From Gammaproteobacteria bacterium (lineage in GTDB: Bacteria; Pseudomonadota; Gammaproteobacteria; Thiohalorhabdales; Thiohalorhabdaceae): a DNA stretch of 5,017 nucleotides. Of the stretch, positions 1-5,017 are shown one piece after another. The DNA is taken from positions 1 to 5,017 of the forward strand of contig JAHEOG010000180.1 of assembly GCA_018609925.1 (NCBI GenBank), read 5' to 3'. The position numbers were made by a program, and so were the translations under genes. The notes below the pieces were generated by a model. It was not told the origin of the DNA. It saw nothing but the letters and a program-made list of their open reading frames with translations, and searched no databases. Every line of letters starts with the position of its first letter. Positions within the stretch are counted from its first letter, which is position 1.

Positions 1-1328
1 GGAGCGGTGCCTCCGACATGGTCTCGAGCGGCCACCGAGCCCTCCAGGGTCAGGACCCGGTAGACGTCCTCGTCAATGGCGTCCGCAAAGCCCCGCAGCG
101 TGCCAAGATCCAGCTCCGCCAGCTCGCAGCCCGCGTCCACGGCGTGGCGGACGGCAGCCCCCACGGCGGCGTGGGCCTCCCGAAAGGGCAACCCCTTACC
201 CACCAGGTAGTCGGCCAGGTCGGTGGCGGTGGCATAGCCGGCGGCGGCCGCACGGCGCATTGCCTCGCGGTGGAAGCCGACCTCCGGGACCATGGCCGCC
301 AGCACTTGGAGCGAGCCCCGAACGGTGTCCAGGGCGTCGAACACCGGCTCCTTGTCCTCCTGCATATCCTTGTTATAGGCGAGCGGCTGGGCCTTGAGCA
401 GGGTCAGCAGGGCCTGGAGGTCGCCGTTGACGCGGCCCGCCTTGCCCCGGATCAGCTCCGGGACGTCCGGGTTCACCTTCTGCGGCATGATGGAGCTGCC
501 CGTACAGAAGGTCTCCGGCAGCGTGACGAACCCGAACTGCGGGGTCGACCAGAGGACCAGCTCCTCGCCAAACCGGGACAGGTGGGCCATCACCAGGGCG
601 CAGGCCGACACCGTCTCCACCGCGAAGTCCCGGTCCGAGACGGCGTCCAGGGAGTTCTCGGTAATCCCGTCGAAGCCAAGCTCAGCGGCCACGCCCTCGC
701 GGTCCACCGGAAAGGTGGTCCCGGCCAGGGCCCCGCTGCCCAGGGGCAGGCGGTTGACCCGCTTGCGGGCATCGCGCAGGCGCCCGCCGTCGCGCTCGGC
801 CATCTCGCAGTAGGCCAGAAGGTGGTGGCCGAGCGTCACCGGCTGGGCCGGCTGGAGGTGGGTAAACCCGGGCATGACCGTGTCCGACTCGGCCTCGGCG
901 ACCTCTGCCAGGCCCCGCTGGAAGCGGCCCAGCGCCTGCAGGACCTCGTCGATCTGCTCGCGGACGAACAGGCGTAGGTCGGTGGCAATTTGGTCATTGC
1001 GGGAACGGCCCGTATGGAGGCGCTTGCCGGCCTCGCCGATGTGCTCGGTCAGGCGGGCCTCGATATTCATGTGGATGTCCTCGAGGCCCACCGCGTAGGG
1101 GAAGGAGCCGTCCGCAATCTCGTCGGCCACTGTGTCCAGGCCTTCCAGGATGGCGTCCACGTCGCCCTGCGCAAGGATGCCCTGGCGCCCAAGCATGCGG
1201 GCGTGCGCCTTCGACCCGGCGATGTCCTGGGCCGCCAGGCGCCGGTCGAAATCGATGGAGGCGGTGAAGGCCTCAACGAGGGAGTCGGTGGCCTCGCTGA
1301 AGCGCCCACTCCAGGGCTTGTCGCTCAA
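1..1328 (-). CDS. argH: Argininosuccinate lyase, C-terminus cut by window edge
   Basis: Cytosolic enzyme of the fumarase/aspartase superfamily that splits argininosuccinate into arginine and fumarate, the last step of arginine biosynthesis. Translating the complement gives 442 residues; the family is usually about 460-470, so only a short C-terminal tail is missing. Seen: an N-terminal SDKPWSGRF, TGRSRNDQ (residues 106-113), THLQPAQP with the likely catalytic His157, and the superfamily loop GSSIMPQKVNPD (277-288), which carries the catalytic serine (278 or 279). YNKDMQEDKEP (318-328) and a C-terminal LTLEGSVAARDHVGGTA are also typical. Start: the frame is open back to a TAG at 1452-1454 with no ATG or GTG, and TTG at 1328-1326 sits 8 bases after GAGG, exactly where family members begin. 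It is transcribed divergently from the globin gene. No frameshift or missing key residue is visible. The function is near certain. Confidence 0.97.
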   Translation of the reverse strand, partial: MSDKPWSGRFSEATDSLVEAFTASIDFDRRLAAQDIAGSKAHARMLGRQGILAQGDVDAILEGLDTVADEIADGSFPYAVGLEDIHMNIEARLTEHIGEAGKRLHTGRSRNDQIATDLRLFVREQIDEVLQALGRFQRGLAEVAEAESDTVMPGFTHLQPAQPVTLGHHLLAYCEMAERDGGRLRDARKRVNRLPLGSGALAGTTFPVDREGVAAELGFDGITENSLDAVSDRDFAVETVSACALVMAHLSRFGEELVLWSTPQFGFVTLPETFCTGSSIMPQKVNPDVPELIRGKAGRVNGDLQALLTLLKAQPLAYNKDMQEDKEPVFDALDTVRGSLQVLAAMVPEVGFHREAMRRAAAAGYATATDLADYLVGKGLPFREAHAAVGAAVRHAVDAGCELAELDLGTLRGFADAIDEDVYRVLTLEGSVAARDHVGGTA

Positions 1329-1334
1329 GATCTT

Positions 1335-1340
1335 CCCCTC
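1335..1340 (-). promoter_or_regulatory. Ribosome binding site deciding the TTG start of argH
   Basis: On the minus strand GAGGGG ends 6 bases before the TTG at 1328-1326 (8 bases if counted from GAGG). No ATG or GTG lies in the argH frame between the upstream stop and this TTG, so this site supports the unusual start codon. Confidence 0.65.
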
Positions 1341-1414
1341 GGGGATGGACTCGCCTTGCGCACCGAAAGCGCGGGTGAAGCAGGCGGGACACCGGCCCGA
1401 TCCAAAGGCCTCCT

Positions 1415-1437
1415 GCCCCCTTGTTTGATCGGGGGGC
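1415..1437. repeat. Hairpin-forming inverted repeat in the argH leader
   Basis: GCCCCC (1415-1420) and GGGGGC (1432-1437) are exact complements separated by 11 bases. If argH is transcribed from further upstream this folds in its leader, about 90 bases before the TTG. Neither strand has a clear T-run after the stem, so it is not a convincing terminator. In DNA this GC-rich, a 6-bp stem could be chance. Confidence 0.35.
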
Positions 1438-1589
1438 TTCTCCGCTCTTACCTATTCGAAAGATCCGAAGGATAGCAGATAGCCCGACCACCCCGCAGGG
1501 CTCGGCGTCCCTGAGGAATGTCCTGCCTGGGGGCCTTCCCGGAGTGTCACCGTGGCTTTTGGCTTGACCGGCCGATCATTGATGGGAGT

Positions 1590-1600
1590 CCGGAATCCGG
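1590..1600. repeat. Short palindrome, possible operator
   Basis: CCGGA-A-TCCGG is a perfect 5-bp dyad around one central base, lying about 160 bases upstream of the globin start. It matches no regulator site I can name (not the FNR-type TTGAT-N4-ATCAA). Such a short GC-rich dyad may be chance. Confidence 0.25.
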
Positions 1601-1616
1601 CTAGGGTTTCGCGCGC

Positions 1617-1685
1617 GGCGTATGGCGCTCCCGGCCCGCCCAGCCCTTCGAGGCCTTGGGCATCCCGGGCGGCAGGCCATACGCC
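1617..1685. repeat. Large imperfect inverted repeat upstream of the globin gene
   Basis: GGCGTATGGC (1617-1626) and GCCATACGCC (1676-1685) are perfect 10-bp complements. The 49 bases between them add GCCCG (1634-1638) with CGGGC (1666-1670) and GCCC (1643-1646) with GGGC (1658-1661), giving a three-segment stem capped by an 11-base loop. It ends 72 bases before the globin GTG, so it could be a leader RNA structure or a dyad for a regulator. No T-run follows it, so it is unlikely to be a simple terminator. Pairings were read by eye; function is unknown. Confidence 0.45.
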
Positions 1686-1745
1686 ATGCTTGTGTCCGCC
1701 CACCCAGCAAAGCGCAAAACCACGACTGAAGGGGGGAAGCACGGA

Positions 1746-1750
1746 AGGAG
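1746..1750 (+). promoter_or_regulatory. Ribosome binding site deciding the GTG start of the globin
   Basis: AGGAG lies 7 bases before GTG 1758-1760, ideal spacing. This favours the GTG over the in-frame ATG at 1770 (19 bases away) and over the ATG at 1656, whose extra residues look non-globin. Confidence 0.75.
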
Positions 1751-1757
1751 AAAGCAC

Positions 1758-2168
1758 GTGGAGACCGAGATGGGTGACGAGGTCAAGAAGAGCCTCGGCC
1801 GCTGCCTGCACCAAGGGGATGTCTTCGAGACCTTTTACGCCCTCTTCCTCGAACGGGATCCGAGGATCTCGGAGCTGTTCGTCAACACCGATATGCAAGA
1901 GCAGAAGCGCCTGCTCCGCCACGGGCTGAATAACGTCGTGGCCTTCCACGAAGGCAGCTTCACCGCGCAGAAGGCGATGGAGCGAATCCGTTACACCCAC
2001 GGACGGGACCGGATGAACATCCCGCCGGATCTCTACCACCATTGGGTGGAGGCCATGATCGAGGCCGTGCGCCAATTCGATCCGGAGTTCGACAGCCGTC
2101 TGGAGGCAAGCTGGCGGCAGGTCCTACGCGAAGGCGTGGACTTTGTCCGGGCGGGCTACCTGGAATAA
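1758..2168 (+). CDS. Single-domain bacterial globin (heme protein)
   Basis: A 136-residue protein with no signal peptide or membrane segment, so cytoplasmic. It is about the length of one globin fold and lacks the FAD/NAD reductase domain of flavohemoglobins or the signalling domain of globin-coupled sensors. Hand alignment to E. coli Hmp gives Tyr27 as B10 and Phe41 as CD1 (same 14-residue spacing), Gln49 as E7, Leu53 as E11 and His81 as the proximal F8 heme ligand, within THGRDRMNIPPDLY (80-93). This Tyr/Gln/Leu pocket is the type that binds O2 and NO tightly in flavohemoglobins, so NO detoxification, O2 handling or redox sensing are possible. The actual role is unknown. The start is the GTG with AGGAG 7 bases upstream. 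The oxidoreductase gene begins 26 bases after the stop, suggesting one transcript. The globin family call is strong; the pocket assignments are tentative. Confidence 0.9.
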   Translation: METEMGDEVKKSLGRCLHQGDVFETFYALFLERDPRISELFVNTDMQEQKRLLRHGLNNVVAFHEGSFTAQKAMERIRYTHGRDRMNIPPDLYHHWVEAMIEAVRQFDPEFDSRLEASWRQVLREGVDFVRAGYLE

Positions 2169-2181
2169 TCAACCCCCCCAA

Positions 2182-2187
2182 AAGGGA
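2182..2187 (+). promoter_or_regulatory. Ribosome binding site of the oxidoreductase gene
   Basis: AAGGGA lies 7 bases before ATG 2195-2197 in the short spacer after the globin stop. It supports this start over an ATG at 2042 in the same frame that lies inside the globin gene. Confidence 0.55.
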
Positions 2188-2194
2188 CCTTCCC

Positions 2195-2773
2195 ATGGCC
2201 AACCGCATCGCCGTTGTGCAGGGCCATCCCGACCCGGCGGGAGGCAACTTCATTGAGGCCCTCGCCGACGCCTACACCGAAGGCGCCGGGGAGGCCGGCC
2301 ACGAGGTTCGCCGCATCGACATCGGGCAGCTGGACTTCGCGCCCATCCAATCCCCCAAGGAATACGGCTCCGAGCCCCCGGCGGCCATCCAGGAGGCCCA
2401 GGCGACCCTGAAGTGGGCCGATCACTGGGTGCTCCTCTACCCGCTATGGCTCGGCGCCATGCCGGGGATGCTCAAAGGCTTCCTGGAGCAGGTCTTCCGG
2501 CCCGGCTTCGGCTTCGACCTCTCCGGCCGGCTGCCGACACGCCACCTCAAGGGCAAGTCGGCCCGTATTGTGGTCACCATGGGCATGCCGGCGTTGGCCT
2601 ACCGGCTCTGGTTCCGGGCCCACAGCCTCAAGAGCCTGAAGCGCAACATCCTGAAGTTCTCGGGTATTCGGCCCATCCGGACGACCCTGTTCGGGGGGAT
2701 GGGCAAGCGGGACGAGGAGTCACGGAAGAGGTGCCTGGAACGGATAAGACAGCTGGGGAAGCGGGGCCGGTAG
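2195..2773 (+). CDS. Flavodoxin-fold NAD(P)H dehydrogenase (quinone)-type oxidoreductase
   Basis: A 192-residue soluble protein of the flavodoxin-like NAD(P)H:quinone reductase family (Pfam Flavodoxin_2; relatives include NQO1, MdaB and KefF/KefG). These enzymes use FMN or FAD to pass two electrons from NAD(P)H to quinones or similar acceptors. Seen: an opening beta strand with the flavin phosphate-binding loop GHPDPAGGNF (10-19), the core ADHWVLLYPLWLGAMPGMLK (75-94) running into FLEQVFRPGFGFD, and VVTMGMP (126-132), the usual second flavin-contact strand. The C-terminus is basic. ATG 2195 begins right at the MANRIAVVQG strand; the upstream extension overlaps the globin and does not look like the family. 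It lies 26 bases after the globin stop on the same strand, so the two are probably co-transcribed. The acceptor cannot be read from sequence: a quinone, the globin heme, or a role like the KefF/KefG ancillary subunits are all possible, but no Kef transporter gene is visible. Confidence 0.88.
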   Translation: MANRIAVVQGHPDPAGGNFIEALADAYTEGAGEAGHEVRRIDIGQLDFAPIQSPKEYGSEPPAAIQEAQATLKWADHWVLLYPLWLGAMPGMLKGFLEQVFRPGFGFDLSGRLPTRHLKGKSARIVVTMGMPALAYRLWFRAHSLKSLKRNILKFSGIRPIRTTLFGGMGKRDEESRKRCLERIRQLGKRGR

Positions 2774-2782
2774 GCGGGAGGT

Positions 2783-2809
2783 GGGAGCGATCCCGAGCTA
2801 TCCCTTCTT
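2783..2809 (+). terminator. Weak terminator-like hairpin at the convergent junction
   Basis: GGGAGC (2783-2788) pairs with GC plus TCCC (2797-2804, TA bulge), followed by the T-rich TTCTT on the plus strand. It starts 9 bases after the oxidoreductase stop and runs over the gatB stop codon. The stem is short and an alternative GGGA-GCGA-TCCC tetraloop hairpin competes, so this is only a candidate. Confidence 0.22.
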
Positions 2810-4243
2810 GGCGTCCAGGCGCTCCTTGACTACCTGATTCACCTGCTGGGGGTTGGCCTTGCCCCCGGTCTTCTTCATGACCTGGCCCACGAAGTAGCCG
2901 AGCACCTTCTCCTTGCCGTCCAGGTACTGCTGGACCTGGGCCTCGTTCTCGGCGATGACCTCCTCCACCGTGGCCTCGATGGCGGAGGTGTCGGTGATCT
3001 GCTTGAGCCCCTCGCGCTCGATGATGGTGTCGGGGTCGGCGCCCTCCGCGTACATAGGCTCGAAGACCTGCTTGGCGATCTTGCCGGAGATGGTCTCGTC
3101 TTCGATCCGCTGCACCAGCCGCCCCAGGTCCTCCGCGGAGATGGGGGATTCGGTAATCTCCGTGCCGTCCTTATTCAGGGCCCCGAGCAGCTCCACCATG
3201 GTCCAGTTGGCGGCGAGCTTGGGGTCCGCCCCGGTGGCCACCACTCGCTCGTAGTAATCGGCCAGCTCCCGGCTGGTAGTCAGGACCGAGGCGTCGTAAT
3301 CCTTGAGCCCGTAGGCTTCCATGAAGCGCTCGCGCTTGGCGTCGGGCAGCTCGGGCAGGCTGGACCGGGCCTCGTCCACCAGGGTCTCGGAGACCTCTAG
3401 GGGCAGCAGGTCCGGGTCCGGGAAGTAGCGGTAGTCGTTGGCCTCCTCCTTGCTGCGCATGGAGCGGGTGTGGCCGGCGTCGGCGTCCCACAGCCGGGTC
3501 TCCTGGAAAACGTGGCCGCCGTCCTCAATCACCTCCTGCTGGCGGGCCATCTCATAGTGGATGGCACGCTCCACGTTGCGGAACGAGTTCAGGTTCTTGA
3601 GCTCGGTCCGGGTACCAAACTCCTCTCGACCGGCGGGGCGAATGGAGACATTGGCATCGCAGCGGAACGAACCCTCCTGCATGTTGCCGTCGCAGATCTC
3701 CAGGTAGCGCACCATGGAGTGCAGCTTCTTGAGGTAGGCCACCGCCTCGGCCGGCGAGCGCATGTCGGGCTCGGAGACGATCTCGATGAGCGGGGTGCCG
3801 GTGCGGTTGAGATCGATGGCGGTCACCCCCTCGCCGAACCCTTCGTGCAGGGACTTGCCGGCGTCCTCCTCCATGTGGATGCGGGTGATGCCGATGAGCT
3901 TGGGCGCCCCCTCATCCGGCTCGATCCGCAGTCGGCCGTGCTCGATCACGGGCAGCTCGTACTGGGAGATCTGGTAGCCCTTGGGCAGGTCCGGGTAGAA
4001 GTAGTTCTTGCGGGCGAAGACCGAGCGCCCCCGGACCTCCGCCTCCACGGCCTGACCCATCATCACCGCCATGCGCACCGCTTCCCGGTTGAGCACCGGC
4101 AGGCTGCCGGGCATCCCCAGGCAGACCGGGCAGGTCTGGGTGTTGGCTTCCGCCCCGTAGCGCGTCGAGCACCCGCAGAAGAGCTTCGAGGACGTCGCTA
4201 GCTGGGCGTGGACCTCGAGTCCGATGACCGGTTCGAATTCCAT
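2798..4243 (-). CDS. gatB: Asp-tRNA(Asn)/Glu-tRNA(Gln) amidotransferase subunit B
   Basis: Complete 481-residue GatB, within the normal family length. With GatA and GatC it converts Glu-tRNA(Gln) to Gln-tRNA(Gln) and/or Asp-tRNA(Asn) to Asn-tRNA(Asn); GatB binds the tRNA and uses ATP to phosphorylate the mischarged residue. Seen: the N-terminal EPVIGLEVHAQL, the zinc-type cysteines Cys23, Cys25, Cys38 and Cys41 (CxC then CxxC), Glu10 and His12, and Glu125 in the TRIHMEEDAGKS segment (120-131), residues that by S. aureus GatB lie in the Mg/ATP site. TGTPLIEIVSEPDMRSP and NDYRYFPDPDLLPL follow. The C-terminal GatB/YqeY helical domain ends with GKANPQQVNQVVKERL. The start is ATG 4243-4241, because family members begin here; a longer frame adds 25 unlikely residues. 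GGAG at 4258-4255 is 11 bases upstream, a little far. gatA lies 95 bases upstream on the same strand. The protein converges on the plus-strand oxidoreductase with only 24 bases between stops. Confidence 0.98.
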   Translation of the reverse strand: MEFEPVIGLEVHAQLATSSKLFCGCSTRYGAEANTQTCPVCLGMPGSLPVLNREAVRMAVMMGQAVEAEVRGRSVFARKNYFYPDLPKGYQISQYELPVIEHGRLRIEPDEGAPKLIGITRIHMEEDAGKSLHEGFGEGVTAIDLNRTGTPLIEIVSEPDMRSPAEAVAYLKKLHSMVRYLEICDGNMQEGSFRCDANVSIRPAGREEFGTRTELKNLNSFRNVERAIHYEMARQQEVIEDGGHVFQETRLWDADAGHTRSMRSKEEANDYRYFPDPDLLPLEVSETLVDEARSSLPELPDAKRERFMEAYGLKDYDASVLTTSRELADYYERVVATGADPKLAANWTMVELLGALNKDGTEITESPISAEDLGRLVQRIEDETISGKIAKQVFEPMYAEGADPDTIIEREGLKQITDTSAIEATVEEVIAENEAQVQQYLDGKEKVLGYFVGQVMKKTGGKANPQQVNQVVKERLDAKKG

Positions 4244-4264
4244 GGCTCGGCCGTCTCCGCTGGG

Positions 4265-4295
4265 GCCGGCCTCCCTCCCGGATCGGGGGGCCGGC
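4265..4295 (-). repeat. Strong GC hairpin in the gatA-gatB spacer
   Basis: GCCGGCC (4265-4271) and GGCCGGC (4289-4295) are perfect 7-bp complements, and the interior adds CCCG (4277-4280) with CGGG (4284-4287) around the triplet GAT. On the minus-strand transcript it folds between the gatA stop and the gatB ribosome binding site (GGAG 4258-4255), ending 6 bases before that site. No U-run follows, so it is not a simple terminator. It could act in RNA processing, stability or translation tuning of gatB, or be incidental. Confidence 0.5.
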
Positions 4296-4338
4296 ATAAA
4301 ACCGCTGGGTCTTCTCAAGGCCCGGCTTTAGAGATCCC

Positions 4339-5017
4339 CTACGCGCTTCCCGGGGCTCGCGTATGCCAATCCGTGACCTGCTGGTACCGATGCGCCGCGC
4401 CCAGCAGCAGGTCCTCCCGGAAGAAATCCCCCATCAGGTGCATCCCGACCGGCAGTCCGCCTCCGGAGAAGCCGCATGGGAAGGAGATCCCCGGAACGCC
4501 CGCAAGGTTGGCGGCGGTGGTGTAGAGATCCGACAGGTACATGGCGATGGGATCGGCCGCCTTCTCCCCCACGCCGAAGGCCGGGGTGGGGCTGGTGGGA
4601 CCGGCGATCAAATCCACCTCCGCAAAGGCGTCGGCGAAATCATCCCGGATCCGGGACCGGACCTTCTGGGCCTTGAGGTAATAGGCGTCGAAATACCCGG
4701 CAGAGAGGACAAAGGTGCCCACCAGGATCCGGCGCTGCACCTCGGTCCCGAAGCCCTCACCGCGCGTGCGCTCGTACATGTCGACGAGGCCTTCCGGATC
4801 CTCGGCACGATGGGTGTAGCGGACCCCGTCGAAGCGCGCCAGGTTGGAGCTGGCCTCGGCCCCGGCGATCACCTGATAGGTGGGGATGGTGTAGGGATAG
4901 TGGGGCAGCCTGATCTGGCGCACCTCCGCGCCCAGCTCCCGGAACGTCTCCAGGCCCTGCCGGACGGCCTCCGCCACTTCGCCATCCAGGCCCTCGGTGA
5001 AGAACTCCTCCGGTACC
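4339..5017 (-). CDS. gatA: Asp-tRNA(Asn)/Glu-tRNA(Gln) amidotransferase subunit A, N-terminal half outside window
   Basis: The C-terminal 225 residues of GatA, the glutaminase subunit that frees ammonia from glutamine for GatB; the whole protein is about 485 residues. The amidase-signature Lys-Ser-Ser triad lies in the missing half. Seen: VPEEFFTEGLD at the edge, AGAEASSNLARFDGVRY, GEGFGTEVQRRILVGTF, YYLKAQKVR, DLIAGPTSPTPAF, TTAANLAGVPGISFPCGF and GLPVGMHLMG, all standard GatA blocks. Tyr (codon 4878-4876), Arg (4731-4729) and Asp (4530-4528) have the same 49- and 67-residue spacings as Tyr309, Arg358 and Asp425, reported as substrate-contacting in S. aureus GatA, which supports an active enzyme. 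The stop is TAG at 4341-4339, with gatB 95 bases downstream in the usual A-then-B order. gatC is expected beyond the right edge. The frame is open to the edge, so the ends are a window cut, not a truncation. Confidence 0.97.
   Translation of the reverse strand, partial: VPEEFFTEGLDGEVAEAVRQGLETFRELGAEVRQIRLPHYPYTIPTYQVIAGAEASSNLARFDGVRYTHRAEDPEGLVDMYERTRGEGFGTEVQRRILVGTFVLSAGYFDAYYLKAQKVRSRIRDDFADAFAEVDLIAGPTSPTPAFGVGEKAADPIAMYLSDLYTTAANLAGVPGISFPCGFSGGGLPVGMHLMGDFFREDLLLGAAHRYQQVTDWHTRAPGSA

Larger units (their letters stand above)
1329..1757. other. Divergent argH/globin intergenic region, no gene seen
   Basis: About 430 bases separate the TTG of argH (minus) from the GTG of the globin gene (plus). 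Promoters for both units should lie here, but I found no good paired -35/-10 boxes. The sequence contains a hairpin at 1415-1437, an 11-base palindrome at 1590-1600 and a large inverted repeat at 1616-1685, listed separately. Open frames crossing it run antisense to the globin or out of frame with argH and resemble nothing I recognise. No tRNA, small conserved ORF or mobile-element end was seen. Confidence 0.6.

Noticed and set aside
282..288. Val instead of Lys in the ArgH loop MPQKVNPD as an active-site anomaly
   Set aside because: The catalytic serine and lysine positions are intact, and Val at this site occurs in other proteobacterial ArgH proteins as I recall them. (The numbers given are residue positions.)
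18..977. 319-residue plus-strand open frame opposite argH
   Set aside because: It is antisense to a clear argH with intact motifs; its composition (rich in G, Q, L, H, R) is typical of the shadow frame of a GC-rich gene.
1564..1578. FNR/CRP-like operator near TTGACCGGCCGATCA
   Set aside because: The right half is ATCA rather than the required TCAA complement, so there is no true dyad.
1564..1592. Possible promoter for the globin unit with TTGACC as -35
   Set aside because: No acceptable -10 box occurs at 16-18 bases; the nearest sequences are GC-rich.
1452..2075. 207-residue minus-strand open frame across the intergenic region and globin
   Set aside because: Mostly the complement of the globin gene, which carries the recognisable family; the rest resembles nothing known.
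2042..2194. N-terminal extension of the oxidoreductase starting inside the globin gene
   Set aside because: The extra 51 residues are the globin gene read in another frame; the flavodoxin fold begins at ATG 2195, which has its own ribosome binding site.
3470..4201. 243-residue plus-strand open frame opposite gatB
   Set aside because: Antisense shadow of gatB; no recognisable domain and no ribosome binding site supporting it.
4244..4318. 25-residue N-terminal extension of gatB
   Set aside because: GatB proteins start at the EPVIGLEVH block; the extension reads through the spacer hairpin and is low-complexity.

Overview
This is a GC-rich window from a proteobacterial chromosome. The ArgH, GatA and GatB sequences and the single-domain globin point to Gammaproteobacteria, possibly a purple-sulfur or halophile-like lineage (Ectothiorhodospiraceae/Chromatiales). 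That placement rests on remembered sequence style, not on a search. GatCAB genes indicate that Gln-tRNA(Gln) and/or Asn-tRNA(Asn) is made by the indirect transamidation route, which excludes E. coli-like enterics.

Layout: (1) positions 1-1328, minus strand: argH, argininosuccinate lyase, C-terminus cut by the left edge and start codon TTG. (2) 1329-1757: a divergent intergenic region of about 430 bases with no convincing gene. It holds several inverted repeats, the largest being a 10-bp dyad with further pairing inside. (3) 1758-2773, plus strand: a two-gene unit, a 136-residue single-domain globin (GTG start) followed 26 bases later by a 192-residue flavodoxin-fold NAD(P)H:quinone-type oxidoreductase. 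(4) 2774-2797: a 24-base convergent gap. (5) 2798-4243, minus strand: complete gatB. (6) 4244-4338: a 95-base spacer with a strong GC hairpin. (7) 4339-5017, minus strand: C-terminal half of gatA, whose N-terminal half lies beyond the right edge.

Functionally, argH (last step of arginine synthesis) and gatA-gatB (tRNA-dependent amidotransferase) are housekeeping genes. The plus-strand globin/oxidoreductase pair is the accessory part and the most interesting. By hand alignment the globin has a flavohemoglobin-like heme pocket (Tyr B10, Phe CD1, Gln E7, Leu E11, proximal His) but no reductase domain, and the neighbouring flavoenzyme is a plausible electron donor. That partnership is inferred from gene order only. 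I found no tRNA, rRNA, CRISPR array, insertion sequence or phage element.
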